Source: Bacteroidales bacterium
Lineage (GTDB): Bacteria; Bacteroidota; Bacteroidia; Bacteroidales; UBA932
Length of the DNA stretch: 25,034 nucleotides
Direction of reading: 5' to 3'
Assembly (NCBI GenBank): GCA_004552965.1
Contig: SFMU01000029.1
Span: 1-25,034, forward strand
The translations under genes were made by a program, and so were the position numbers. Shown here one piece after another: positions 5,724-15,534 of this stretch (positions are counted from its first letter, which is position 1; every line of letters starts with the position of its first letter). The notes under the pieces were generated by a model. The model ran no database searches. It was given only the letters and a program-made list of their open reading frames with translations, and had not been told where the DNA came from.

Positions 5724-8700
5724 ATGAAAAACGCAGTTCCATATATTCTCGCAGCCCTCCTGCTGGTCTCGGGAGCGGCCTCATGCAGCAGATTCGGCAG
5801 AAGTTCCGCACAGAGTACGGAATTCGCCACTTTCATCAAAGCCCACACCGGAGGAATCATCTCGGACAAGGCGACAATAAAGGTTGAACTTGCGTCAAGC
5901 ATACCCGATGTAGAACCGGGAAGCGACCTCAAGGAAGGCGTCCTGTCTTTCACACCATCCATGAAAGGCAGCGCCAGATGGCTGACCCGAAGCATGATAG
6001 AATTCATCCCGGAGGACGGACAGCTGAAAGCGGGGCAGGCTTACACGGCAAAGCTCAGGCTCGACAGGATCCAGGATGTAGGCAGCCGCAGATTCCGCAA
6101 GTACAGTTTCAAGTTCCTCGTGGCAATCAAGGAAGCCATACTCCAGCCTGACGGAATCTCGATCAGCGAGGATTCGCCGCAATCCGCCACGGCATTCGGA
6201 ACAGTCTCCCTGACGGAAGAGCTGCCGCTGGAGAAGGTCAGGGACATGATTGTGGCCGAATATGGCGGCAGCAGGCCGGAGGTCAGCGTCACCACTGAGG
6301 GAGACCCCCTGCACTACCGTTTCGAAGTGCTCGGACTGGAGAGAGGCGACAAGGACAGGAAGCTCAGCATCAGACTCAAAAGCGGAGACACCGGATTCGT
6401 CGCGGATTCAAGGTTCGAGACTGTCATCCCGGCCATAGGCGACTTCAAGGTTGTCAGCGCCGAATATGTGGAAGCCGACGACCCGTACATCCTTGTCTCC
6501 TTCAGCGAGCCCCTTTCCCAGATGGCGGCTGAAGAAGGGATGTTTACAGTAGAAGGAGCAGGCCGGATACACACCAAGGTCGACGATTCCAACGTCAGGA
6601 TATATCTCGAGGACATCCGTGACCATGCCCCGGTCCTGACTGTTTCGGATGGAGTAAGGAGCTACAGTTCGGACAGGCTGAAGGAGGCATATTCAAAGAC
6701 CTTCGACATCCAGGAGGGGATGCCGGCCGTCGAGATTCCGATTTCCGGAAACATTCTGCCCGACTCACGCCAGCTGATCCTCCCGTTCAGGGCGGTGAAC
6801 CTCAAGTCGGTGGACATCAGAGTCATACAGATCTACGAGGAGAACGTCCTGATGTTCCTTCAGGACAATGACCTGGGTGGCAGCAGCTCCCTACGGAGAG
6901 CCGGACGCCTGGTCTGCAAGAGATGTCTCAGGCTTGATTCGGACCCTTCGAAGGATCTCCACAAATGGCAGAATTTCAGCGTGGATCTTTCCGGTCTTTT
7001 CAAGCAGGAGCCCGGTGCGATCTACAGGGTCCAGATCTCATTCAAGGAAAGCTATTCGATCTACGGTCAGAAGAACAACTTCAGAAGCGGAAAACCTTCC
7101 GATGCCCTTCTGGACATAGCCTCTGAGGACATCACTCCCGAAGATGACATGGAGTGGGACAAGCCATACCCGTACTACTACGACAACTATTTCGACTGGG
7201 AAAAGTTCAAGTGGGAGGACAGGGAGAATCCTCTCAAGCCATCTTACTATATGGATGAGAGCCGGTTCCCTGTCATCAACCTGCTGACCAGCAATCTGGG
7301 AGTGATCGCCAAATATGCCGGAGGGGACAAGCTCTGGGTCAGCGTCAGCGACATCCTCACAGCCAATCCTGTCTTCAATGCCGAACTCTATGTCTACAGT
7401 TACCAGCTGAAGGAAATCGGCTATGCAAAGACAGGGACTGACGGAATGGCAGAAGTAGCCCTTTCGGGAAAACCTTTCGCAGTTGTGACCAAGAGGGGCG
7501 GTTCAACCAGCTACCTGAAGGTGTCCGAGGGAGAAGAAAACAGCCTAAGCCGCTTCGACGTGGGCGGAAAGGCTCTTGACAAAGGGCTGAAGGCCTTCGT
7601 CTATGGAGAGAGAGGTGTCTGGAGGCCGGGCGATACCCTGCACGTCACGATGATCCTCGAGGACAAGGAAGACTTGATCCCGGACAGCCACCCGGTGGCC
7701 ATGGAGATGTACACGCCAAACGGGCAGTTCTACACAAAACTCATCAACAGCAACGCCAGGGATGGTTTCTACACGTTTGACATACCTACGGCAGGCAGTG
7801 ACCCTACCGGCATCTGGAACGCGTATTTCAAAGTCGGCGGCGCCACTTTCCACAAAGCGCTGAGGATTGAATCCGTAAAGCCAAACAGACTGAAGATCAA
7901 TCTCAACATAGGAGAAGAAACGATCGAGGGCGGGCAACAATGCGACCTTGAGATCGGCTCGTCCTGGCTGACAGGTCCACCTGCAGCCAATCTCAGGACA
8001 AGCGTCAGGATGACTCTGCGCAAAGGCGCCTCAACTTTCAAGGGTTTCGAAGGCTACAGCTTCCAGAGCCCGCTTTCCGATTATTCAGCCAGCGAACACC
8101 AGCTTGCCGACGTCCGCCTGGACGAGCGCGGGGAAGCGAAGTTCTCCGTGAATATGCCGGCAGCCCCGGACGCTCCGGGAATGCTTTCCGCCGACATAGT
8201 CACGACTGTGACGGAAGAAGGCGGAGACATGAGTTTCAGCACGGTTTCGGCACCATATTCACCATTTGCGTCCTACGTGGGTATCAGTCTGCCTGGCGAC
8301 AAGGGCAAGAACTTCGTGGAGACTGACAGGGACTACAATTTCAAGGTTGCCACCGTCGACAAGGATGGAAAGAGGATATCCGGAGTCAACCTGGAATATT
8401 CGATCTACAAGCTGAAATGGAGCTGGTGGTGGGAAAGCCGGGCAGAGGAGCTCGACTCCTATGTCAACGGATCTTCAGCCGAACCGGTAGCTACCGGGAC
8501 GATGGTTTCCGGCAAGGGAGACTGTTCAGTTCCGTTCAGGGTAGATTATCCCGAATGGGGCAACTATCTGGTGATTGTCCGGGACAAGGACAGCGGTCAT
8601 GTCTGCGGACAGGTCGTCTATGCCGACTGGCCTTCCTCAAGGGGCAGGGCGGCGAAGAACGACCCTGACGCCCTCACGATGCTGTCATTCTCTACCGACA

Positions 8701-11240
8701 AGGAGACCTACGATGTCGGAGAGACCGTCACCGTGCATATTCCTTCCGCCACCAGGGCCCAGGCTCTGGTCAGCATCGAGAATTCGAGAACCGTCATTTC
8801 CCGCGAATGGGTGAAACTGAACGGAGAAGAGGAAGCCTACACCTTCAAGGTGACCCCTGAGATGGCACCGAATTTCTTCATACACATCACGATGGTGCAG
8901 CCACATGAAAGAGTGGGCAATGACCTTCCGATAAGGCTCTACGGAGTCCGGCCGGTGATGGTCAATGATTCGGAATCCCATCTGGAACCTATGATAATCA
9001 TGGATGACGAACTCCGCCCGGAGGAGGCATTCACAGTGAAGATCAGGGAAAAGAAGGGGCGGCCGATGACTTACACCCTTGCCATCGTCGATGAAGGTCT
9101 CCTGGATCTGACTTCATTCAAGACTCCGGACCCTTGGAAAGCGATGAACGAGAGAGAGGCGCTCGGAGTGAAGACCTGGGATCTCTACGATGATGTCATC
9201 GGGGCCTACTGCGGAAGATTCTCTCCGATGTTCAGCATAGGTGGAGACGAAACCCTGGCAATGAACAGCAGGAAGGACAACAGGTTCAATCCGATAGTCA
9301 GATTCGCAGGTCCGTTCACTCTGACTTCCGGAACAGCCTCCCACAGGTTCAGGCTTCCGATGTACGTAGGAAGCGTGAGGGTCATGGTTGTCGCTGCCAG
9401 GGAGGCATCCTACGGCAATGCCGAAAAGACAGTCCCGGTCAAGTCGCCTCTGATGGTGCTGCCGACTCTTCCAAGAAAGATTTCGGACGGGGAGAAGGTC
9501 ACGATGCCGGTCAATGTCTTCGCCCTGGAAGACGGGCTCAAGGAAGCGACGGTCAGAATCAAGGCTGAAGGGCCTGTGGCCATTGCCGGACAGAGCGAAT
9601 CGCAAGTACGTTTCGAAAAGCAGGGAGACAAAGTCGTGAAGTTTGCTCTTGAGGCGACAGGAGTCGGCAAGGCAAAGATCAGTGTCATGGCCGAAGGCAA
9701 TGGCAGAAAGGCATCCCAGGAAATCAGCATCGAGGTCAAGGAGCAGAATCCGGCCACATTGCACGTGACTGAAGCAGTCATTGCGAAGGGAGACAGAAAG
9801 CATTTCGGTTTCACGCCTTTCACATCCGGCGGAGACAACAGTGCGGAACTCACTCTGACCGGCTATCCATTCTTCGATGCCAATGGAATATATTCATTCA
9901 TGACAGCATACCCTTACGAATGCACGGAACAGCTTGCAGCGAGGGGAATAGCCTTGCTGTCAATCGTGAATATGATATCCATCGACAGGGATGAAGCGGT
10001 CGAGAGGATGATTCCGTCCCTTCTGAGCCAGATCTACCAGAGGCAGCGGTCGGACGGAGGCTTCGCAGCCTGGCCGGAGAATCCGGATTCACAGTCCTGG
10101 ATCTCTTCCATGGCAGGGCATTTCATGATTCTTGCCCAGCAGTCGGGCTACACTGTCAGCAAGGGTGTCCTTGCCAGCTGGTCCCGCTACCAGAAGAACG
10201 GAGTGCAGAACTATCGCAATACCGATTCGAAGCATCTCTGGGATCTGGAGCAGGCCTACCGCCTGTTTACCCTCACTCTCAACAACGACTCGCAGAACGG
10301 AGCCATGAACAGGCTCAAAGAGAGCCAGAGTCTGTCCTCCCAGGCCTGCCACATGCTTGCGTCGGCATATTCACTGGCTGGCAAGAAGGCTGTCGCCGAA
10401 GACATGCTGGCCTCCGCAGGCCACTCCACAGGCACCTATCAGGAAAAAGAGCCTACCTTCGCCTCCCCTCTGAGGGACAAGGCTCTGGCCATGTATGCCA
10501 AATTGCTTGCCGACGATCTTGGCGGTGCGCTGGAGCTTTCTCACGACATTTCAAAGGCCATTTCTTCAGGTTTCTACAGCACCCAGGAGGCCGCCTTCTG
10601 CTCGCTGGCCATGAAGGAACTCGCGGAAAGGTCCGGAGACGGTATCCTGACGGCTAACGTCACAGCGGGAACCACTGTCACTCCGGTCCAGAGCATGAAG
10701 GCGACTGCCACCATTCCGGTTGAAACCGAGACCGGAGGAGTCGATGTGGAAAACACTTCCGAGGGGGTCATCTATGCGCAGCTGTCTGTGTCAAGGGTTC
10801 CAGAGTCGGGAAAGAAGGTTGAAGCCAGATCCAACGGATTGGGCCTGAAGGTCAGCTACTGCGGCATGGACGGCAAAACTCTGAACCCTTCTTCACTGGT
10901 TCAGGGCACCGAGTTCACGGCCATCATCACTGTCACCAACCACAATTCCGTCAGGGACTGCGATAATGTAGCCCTTACCCAGGCGATTCCATCAGGCTGG
11001 GAAATCATCAACGACAGGATCTTCTTCGGCGAAACGGGAAGCAACTCAGGCGTAGACATCCGTGACGACAGGATAATCTGGCATTTCGATCTGCCGAAAG
11101 GCTCCTCGAAGAGTTTCAAGGTAAGGTTGAATGCAGCCTATGAAGGCGAATTCGTCCTGCCTGTGGTCAAATGCGAGGCCATGTACGATCCTCACATCAG
11201 CGCCAACACTGCTTCCGGCAAGGCAACAGTAAGCAGGTGA
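5724..11240 (+). CDS. Thioester-containing alpha-2-macroglobulin family lipoprotein
   Basis: A very large envelope protein (1838 residues) of the bacterial alpha-2-macroglobulin family (E. coli YfhM type), thought to trap foreign proteases that breach the outer membrane. The N-terminus is a signal with Cys21 as the likely lipidation site (GAASC; the lipobox is imperfect). Beta-sandwich macroglobulin domains fill most of the chain, with the MG2 signature YGERGVWRPGDTLHV near 627-641. The stretch EGLLDLTSFKTPDPW (about 1120-1135) leads to the A2M core domain (about 1190-1230). The thioester motif PYECTEQ gives Cys1400 and Gln1403, followed by the alpha-helical thioester-domain toroid. The C-terminal domain ends in the usual EAMYDPHISANTASG. 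The intact CxEQ suggests an active covalent trap. pbpC starts 8 bases downstream, the classic partner gene. Confidence 0.95.
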   Translation: MKNAVPYILAALLLVSGAASCSRFGRSSAQSTEFATFIKAHTGGIISDKATIKVELASSIPDVEPGSDLKEGVLSFTPSMKGSARWLTRSMIEFIPEDGQLKAGQAYTAKLRLDRIQDVGSRRFRKYSFKFLVAIKEAILQPDGISISEDSPQSATAFGTVSLTEELPLEKVRDMIVAEYGGSRPEVSVTTEGDPLHYRFEVLGLERGDKDRKLSIRLKSGDTGFVADSRFETVIPAIGDFKVVSAEYVEADDPYILVSFSEPLSQMAAEEGMFTVEGAGRIHTKVDDSNVRIYLEDIRDHAPVLTVSDGVRSYSSDRLKEAYSKTFDIQEGMPAVEIPISGNILPDSRQLILPFRAVNLKSVDIRVIQIYEENVLMFLQDNDLGGSSSLRRAGRLVCKRCLRLDSDPSKDLHKWQNFSVDLSGLFKQEPGAIYRVQISFKESYSIYGQKNNFRSGKPSDALLDIASEDITPEDDMEWDKPYPYYYDNYFDWEKFKWEDRENPLKPSYYMDESRFPVINLLTSNLGVIAKYAGGDKLWVSVSDILTANPVFNAELYVYSYQLKEIGYAKTGTDGMAEVALSGKPFAVVTKRGGSTSYLKVSEGEENSLSRFDVGGKALDKGLKAFVYGERGVWRPGDTLHVTMILEDKEDLIPDSHPVAMEMYTPNGQFYTKLINSNARDGFYTFDIPTAGSDPTGIWNAYFKVGGATFHKALRIESVKPNRLKINLNIGEETIEGGQQCDLEIGSSWLTGPPAANLRTSVRMTLRKGASTFKGFEGYSFQSPLSDYSASEHQLADVRLDERGEAKFSVNMPAAPDAPGMLSADIVTTVTEEGGDMSFSTVSAPYSPFASYVGISLPGDKGKNFVETDRDYNFKVATVDKDGKRISGVNLEYSIYKLKWSWWWESRAEELDSYVNGSSAEPVATGTMVSGKGDCSVPFRVDYPEWGNYLVIVRDKDSGHVCGQVVYADWPSSRGRAAKNDPDALTMLSFSTDKETYDVGETVTVHIPSATRAQALVSIENSRTVISREWVKLNGEEEAYTFKVTPEMAPNFFIHITMVQPHERVGNDLPIRLYGVRPVMVNDSESHLEPMIIMDDELRPEEAFTVKIREKKGRPMTYTLAIVDEGLLDLTSFKTPDPWKAMNEREALGVKTWDLYDDVIGAYCGRFSPMFSIGGDETLAMNSRKDNRFNPIVRFAGPFTLTSGTASHRFRLPMYVGSVRVMVVAAREASYGNAEKTVPVKSPLMVLPTLPRKISDGEKVTMPVNVFALEDGLKEATVRIKAEGPVAIAGQSESQVRFEKQGDKVVKFALEATGVGKAKISVMAEGNGRKASQEISIEVKEQNPATLHVTEAVIAKGDRKHFGFTPFTSGGDNSAELTLTGYPFFDANGIYSFMTAYPYECTEQLAARGIALLSIVNMISIDRDEAVERMIPSLLSQIYQRQRSDGGFAAWPENPDSQSWISSMAGHFMILAQQSGYTVSKGVLASWSRYQKNGVQNYRNTDSKHLWDLEQAYRLFTLTLNNDSQNGAMNRLKESQSLSSQACHMLASAYSLAGKKAVAEDMLASAGHSTGTYQEKEPTFASPLRDKALAMYAKLLADDLGGALELSHDISKAISSGFYSTQEAAFCSLAMKELAERSGDGILTANVTAGTTVTPVQSMKATATIPVETETGGVDVENTSEGVIYAQLSVSRVPESGKKVEARSNGLGLKVSYCGMDGKTLNPSSLVQGTEFTAIITVTNHNSVRDCDNVALTQAIPSGWEIINDRIFFGETGSNSGVDIRDDRIIWHFDLPKGSSKSFKVRLNAAYEGEFVLPVVKCEAMYDPHISANTASGKATVSR

Positions 11241-11248
11241 GATTCCCC

Positions 11249-13522
11249 ATGCGGAAAAGGACCCGTGCTGTCATTGCGGTATGCGGCATTCTGATTGCCG
11301 CATACCTCTTCTGTCTGCCAGGAGATCTGTTCAAGGACACCTGCTATTCCACAGTGGTCACGGACAGGCACGGAGAACTGCTCGGGGCAAGGATTGCCGA
11401 TGACGGCCAATGGAGGTTTCCACCCACCGACACTGTCCCGGAAAAATTCAAGGAGGCCGTGATAGAGTTCGAAGACCGGTGGTTTCCTTACCACTTCGGT
11501 GTGAATCCTGTTTCGGTCTGCCGTGCTGCAGTCGGAAACATCAAGGCCGGCAGGGTCACTTCCGGTGGAAGCACGATCACGATGCAGGTAATCCGGATGT
11601 CGCGGGGCAAGGAAAGGACGATGGGTCAGAAAATCATCGAATCCATCCTGGCAACCAGACTGGAACTCACCTCGTCCAAAAGAAGGATTCTTGCCCTGTA
11701 CGCATCCCACGCCCCTTTCGGAGGAAATGTGGTAGGACTCGAGGCCGCGGCCTGGAGGTATTTCGGCCGGCCTCCGGAAGAACTGTCCTGGGGAGAATCG
11801 GCGACTCTGGCCGTTCTGCCGAACGCCCCATCCTACATCCACCCCGGGAAGAACAGGGATAAGCTTCTCGACAAGAGGAACCGGCTTCTTCGAAGACTCC
11901 ACGAAAGAGGAAAGCTGGACTCGCTTGACCTGGCTCTGGCCCTTGAAGAACCTCTTCCGCTTCAGCCGGTGGCGCTTCCGGATGATGCCTTCCACCTGGT
12001 GGAGAAATACTCGAAGACAGCTCACGGGAAACGAAGCCGTACAAGCATCGACATTCATCTCCAGCGTCAGCTTCAGGCCCTGACCGGCCAATGGAATTCG
12101 GAATTCTCGATGACGGGCATCAATGACCTTGCGGCAGTCATCGAGGATGTCGCCACGGGAGAGATTCTCGCCTATGTGGGGAATGCGGATCCGGACAGAG
12201 TGCGTCCGGGGTCGGATGTGGACATTGCCGCGGCGCCAAGAAGTACGGGAAGCATCCTGAAACCGATTCTGTACTGCTCGCTCCTCCAGGATGGAGAAAT
12301 TCTCCCGAACACTCTCCTTCCCGACATCCCTGTCAACATTTCCGGCTTTTCACCTCAGAATTTCAACAAACAGTTCTGCGGGGCTGTACCGGCAGCAGAA
12401 GCGCTTGCCCGGTCTCTGAATGTGCCGGCAGTGCACATGCTCAGGCGGAGCGGTGTTCCGAAGTTTCTCGGGACTCTCAGGGACTGCGGCATCAGAAGCC
12501 TCAGCAGAAGCGCTTCCGACTACGGTCTCTCACTGATTCTGGGAGGAGGGGAAGCCAGTCTGGCCGAGATCACTTCGACATATTCAAAAATGGCCGCTTC
12601 TTACCTTTGCACGGACAAGGCTGAATTCAAGGGCAAAGGGCGCCTGGGCGGATTCCCACTTACCGACAAATGCGCCCTCTGGTGGACTTTCGATGCGCTG
12701 AAAGAGGTCGCCAGGCCTGACGAGATAGACTGGAGGATGATATCTTCAGTGCATAAGGTTGCCTGGAAGACCGGCACCAGCTACGGATTCAGGGACGCCT
12801 GGGCAGTGGGAGTCACACCCGAATATGCCGTGGGCGTCTGGGTCGGAAATGCCGAAGGCAATGGGGTTCCGGGCCTTACCGGGGCAAGGACTGCGGGTCC
12901 GGTGATGTTCGACATATTCAATCTGCTCCCTTCCCGGGAAAGGACGACTGCATATTCAGAGAGCGGATGGTTCCTCGAGCCTTCACCTTCGGATGGGATC
13001 GAGGCCGAAGTCTGCCGCGAATCCGGCTGCCTCAAAGGACCAGCCTGCGAGGATTCCGAAATCCTGCTGCTTCCTGCAAAGGCGATTGCGACGGAAGCCT
13101 GCCCTTACCATCGCACCATCGAAGGTCAGAATGTATTCCTCCTGCCGCCGGCGATGGAATGGTACTACAGACAGCATCATCCCGAGTATGCTCCTTTCGT
13201 TCCGAAAGAAAGAAGCGAATGGCCGCTGATGGAGTTCATCTATCCGGAAAGCGGCACTGAAATCTTCATTCCACGTCAACTTGACGGATCCGTGGCAGGA
13301 GTGACCTTCAATCTCGCGCACAGAGTGCCTTCTGCCAAAGTCTTCTGGCATCTGGACAATGAATATGCCGGCTGCACACAATACATCCACCAGATGAGGA
13401 TGAATCCTTCGACAGGACGCCACACGCTCACCGTGGTGGATGAATCCGGCAATACTCTTTCCGTAAGTTTCAGGATTTCAGACGGCCGAAAGGCCTTCTC
13501 CCCTACTCTGTCTTCACGCTGA
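11249..13522 (+). CDS. pbpC: Penicillin-binding protein 1C
   Basis: Bifunctional peptidoglycan synthase of 757 residues anchored by an N-terminal membrane helix (about 7-24). The GT51 glycosyltransferase shows EDRWFPYHFGV (75-85) with the catalytic Glu, and GGSTITMQ (106-113). The transpeptidase has the three active-site motifs: Ser335-Ile-Leu-Lys338, Ser389-Leu-Asn391 and Lys507-Thr-Gly509. A C-terminal beta domain of the BiPBP_C type (about 660-750) is the mark of PBP1C as against PBP1A. An ATG further upstream in frame (11171) lies inside the alpha-2-macroglobulin gene; 11249 gives a proper basic-hydrophobic anchor and an 8-base gap. Linkage to alpha-2-macroglobulin is conserved in many bacteria and is read as cell-wall repair tied to protease defence. 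The 3' end overlaps the convergent galM by 20 bases. Confidence 0.95.
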   Translation: MRKRTRAVIAVCGILIAAYLFCLPGDLFKDTCYSTVVTDRHGELLGARIADDGQWRFPPTDTVPEKFKEAVIEFEDRWFPYHFGVNPVSVCRAAVGNIKAGRVTSGGSTITMQVIRMSRGKERTMGQKIIESILATRLELTSSKRRILALYASHAPFGGNVVGLEAAAWRYFGRPPEELSWGESATLAVLPNAPSYIHPGKNRDKLLDKRNRLLRRLHERGKLDSLDLALALEEPLPLQPVALPDDAFHLVEKYSKTAHGKRSRTSIDIHLQRQLQALTGQWNSEFSMTGINDLAAVIEDVATGEILAYVGNADPDRVRPGSDVDIAAAPRSTGSILKPILYCSLLQDGEILPNTLLPDIPVNISGFSPQNFNKQFCGAVPAAEALARSLNVPAVHMLRRSGVPKFLGTLRDCGIRSLSRSASDYGLSLILGGGEASLAEITSTYSKMAASYLCTDKAEFKGKGRLGGFPLTDKCALWWTFDALKEVARPDEIDWRMISSVHKVAWKTGTSYGFRDAWAVGVTPEYAVGVWVGNAEGNGVPGLTGARTAGPVMFDIFNLLPSRERTTAYSESGWFLEPSPSDGIEAEVCRESGCLKGPACEDSEILLLPAKAIATEACPYHRTIEGQNVFLLPPAMEWYYRQHHPEYAPFVPKERSEWPLMEFIYPESGTEIFIPRQLDGSVAGVTFNLAHRVPSAKVFWHLDNEYAGCTQYIHQMRMNPSTGRHTLTVVDESGNTLSVSFRISDGRKAFSPTLSSR

Positions 13523-14648
13523 AACGATAGATGCAGGTGTGGGTGTAGGTCTCGCCCGGCGAAAGAAGCACTGACGGGAATTCAGGGCGGTTCGGACTGT
13601 CAGGGAAATGCTGAGTCTCGAGTGCAAGGGAACTTCTGTACTCGAACGGACTACCGCTCACACCGATGCCGGTGCCGTTGAAGAAGTTGCCGCTGTAGAA
13701 CTGGATACCTGGCTGATCGGTAAGGACCTCCAGGAAGCGGCCGCTCTCCTCATCCCAGACCGTGCATGCCGGCTCGACATCCTTCTCCGATGTACGGTCG
13801 AGCACCCAGTTGTGGTCGTAGCCGCGGGCGTTGGCTATCTGGACATTATCGGTGCAGTCTATCCTTTCACCTATCCTGTGAGGTGTCCTGAAGTCGAACG
13901 GAGTCCCCTCGACACTTTCATTGACGCCCAGAGGGATGCTGAGCGTGTCTATCGGTGTGAATTCGCTTGCATTGATAGTCATCACATAGTCGCAGACGGT
14001 TCCGACACCCTCTCCCCTGAGATTGAAGAAAGAATGGTGTGAAATGTTGACAGGGGTCTTCATGTCGGTGGTCGCAGCATACTGGACCTTGAACTCATTG
14101 TCCTCGGTGAGGGAATATGTCATCGTGACATCCAGGTTGCCCGGATAGCCCTCGAATCCGTCCGGACGCAGATAGTGGAACACTATTTCATTGCCGGAGA
14201 CACTGACCACCTCCCAAGGGATGTTGTCGAATCCGTACAATCCTCCGTGAAGGGTGTTGACCCCGTTGTCATTGTTCGGGACATTGTAAGTGACTCCGTC
14301 AATGGTGAAGGATGCGCCTCCGATCCTGTTTGCCACCGGACCGACACAGGCGCCGAGGAAACGCTCGCCTGTCGGATTGACATATTCGGAGATAGTCCTG
14401 CGTCCGACAACGATGTCCGCCAGGTTCCCGTCCCTGTCCGGAGTGAACAGGGTCACGACACGGCCTCCGAAGTTGGTGACCTGCATCGTGATGTCACCCG
14501 CGCTGAGAGTGTAGAGGGCGACCGGAACGTTGTTGATTGTCGTGTCAAATGCCGCTGACGGAAGAAGATCGGCTGCAGGAGCGCCCTTCTGGCGGCATCC
14601 CACCGTCAGAATGATGGCAGCAGATAGGAATATGACTGCTCTTTTCAT
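13503..14648 (-). CDS. galM: Aldose 1-epimerase (galactose mutarotase), lipoprotein
   Basis: Interconverts alpha and beta anomers of hexoses such as galactose and glucose. The 381-residue protein has a lipoprotein signal (TVGC, Cys18), so it should act outside the cytoplasm. Family motifs are clear: NRIGGASFTIDG (107-118), LHGGLYGFDNIPW (133-145), HHSFFNL with His205 as the likely acid, DHNW (278-281), and Glu344 in LALETQHFPDSPN as the likely base. The gene stands alone, converging on pbpC with a 20-base tail overlap. It is divergent from the M48 protease gene across a symmetric promoter, which predicts a leader of only about 14 bases. Sugar specificity cannot be read. Confidence 0.93.
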   Translation of the reverse strand: MKRAVIFLSAAIILTVGCRQKGAPAADLLPSAAFDTTINNVPVALYTLSAGDITMQVTNFGGRVVTLFTPDRDGNLADIVVGRRTISEYVNPTGERFLGACVGPVANRIGGASFTIDGVTYNVPNNDNGVNTLHGGLYGFDNIPWEVVSVSGNEIVFHYLRPDGFEGYPGNLDVTMTYSLTEDNEFKVQYAATTDMKTPVNISHHSFFNLRGEGVGTVCDYVMTINASEFTPIDTLSIPLGVNESVEGTPFDFRTPHRIGERIDCTDNVQIANARGYDHNWVLDRTSEKDVEPACTVWDEESGRFLEVLTDQPGIQFYSGNFFNGTGIGVSGSPFEYRSSLALETQHFPDSPNRPEFPSVLLSPGETYTHTCIYRFSVKTE

Positions 14649-14653
14649 GTGGA

Positions 14654-14684
14654 TTGATTATTATGCTGCAAATATATATATTTG
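14654..14684 (+). promoter_or_regulatory. Promoter of the M48 protease gene
   Basis: TTG (14654-14656), a 20-base spacer and TATATTTG (14677-14684) match the Bacteroidota consensus. Predicted start is near 14691, leaving about 17 bases before the ATG at 14708. The -7 element is the right half of the 18-base palindrome at 14668-14685. Confidence 0.7.
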
Positions 14685-14699
14685 CGGAAAACAAACCAA
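14669..14699 (-). promoter_or_regulatory. Promoter of galM
   Basis: On the minus strand, TTG (plus-strand 14697-14699), a 20-base spacer and TATATTTG (plus-strand 14669-14676) match the consensus exactly. The -7 element abuts the opposite-strand -7 element of the M48 gene, so the two promoters cannot easily be occupied together. Predicted start is near 14662, only about 14 bases before the galM start codon at 14648. Confidence 0.7.
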
Positions 14700-14707
14700 T
14701 CCTAGCA

Positions 14708-15511
14708 ATGAGTATCAAAAGGCTTATCTGCGCCATAGGCGCCGCTCTCATCCTCACGTCCTGTGGAACCCAGCTCAATTCCTCATTCCTGATGTCAGGC
14801 GGACAGAAACTCGCTCAGGCAGCCACTCTCACAGACGAGCAGATGGCGGCATATGTAGCCCAGACCGTCACCCAGCTCGACAAGGAGAACACCATCCTTC
14901 CGGAGACGGACGCTTATGTCAAGAGAGTACGGAGAATGACCAAGGGACTGACCGAAGTGGACGGCACCCCTCTCAATTTCCAGGTGTACAAGACCAACGA
15001 TGTCAATGCATTTGCATGCGCGGACGGAAGCGTGAGAATATATTCGGGGCTGCTGGACGTCATGTCCGACGATGAGGCTCTGGGAGTCATCGGCCACGAA
15101 ATCGGCCACGTCGCAATGAGACACACCAGAAAGCAGTTCCAGCGTGCCCTGATGACCTCTGCCTTGCGCGATGCTGTCATTTCCACAGGCGGCAAGGTCG
15201 CAGTCCTTACCTCATCACAGCTCGGCGACCTGGGCGAAGTGCTTCTGAGCAAGAACTATTCGAGGAAGCAGGAATATGAAGCAGACGATTTCGGCTATGC
15301 CTTCCTCAAGGCTGCCGGAAAGAATCCTTGGGCCATGGCAATGGCATTCGAGGAGCTTGAGAAACTCTCATCCGGCCAGGCGTCAGCCGGTCAGTCAGCA
15401 GCCGGAGCCGCAATCAGCAATGCATTCTCCGATCACCCGGCAACTGCCGACAGAATAGCAAGAATGGCAGAAAGAGCCACCGCCGACGGATTCAAGCGTC
15501 CGGCCGAGTAG
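14708..15511 (+). CDS. M48 family zinc metalloprotease lipoprotein
   Basis: Predicted membrane-anchored endopeptidase of the envelope (267 residues), related to BepA/LoiP-type M48 proteases that act in outer-membrane protein quality control. The lipoprotein signal ends at LTSC (Cys19). The zinc site is GHEIGHVAMRH with His130, Glu131 and His134; the third ligand is Glu189 in EYEADDFG. The C-terminal part has an Ala/Ser/Gly-rich segment followed by FSDHPATADRIARM, typical of the family. It lacks TPR repeats, so it is the compact LoiP-like form. The start at 14708 lies downstream of the -7 element (14677-14684); the in-frame ATG at 14654 lies upstream of it and would not be transcribed. It converges on the DUF2207 gene with a 23-base gap. 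Confidence 0.92.
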   Translation: MSIKRLICAIGAALILTSCGTQLNSSFLMSGGQKLAQAATLTDEQMAAYVAQTVTQLDKENTILPETDAYVKRVRRMTKGLTEVDGTPLNFQVYKTNDVNAFACADGSVRIYSGLLDVMSDDEALGVIGHEIGHVAMRHTRKQFQRALMTSALRDAVISTGGKVAVLTSSQLGDLGEVLLSKNYSRKQEYEADDFGYAFLKAAGKNPWAMAMAFEELEKLSSGQASAGQSAAGAAISNAFSDHPATADRIARMAERATADGFKRPAE

Positions 15512-15534
15512 ATTCCGAAGCAGGAAGTACGGGG

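Noticed and set aside
11192..12091. 299-codon reading frame antisense to pbpC
   Set aside because: Opposite the intact GT51 domain of pbpC; no recognisable motif or promoter.
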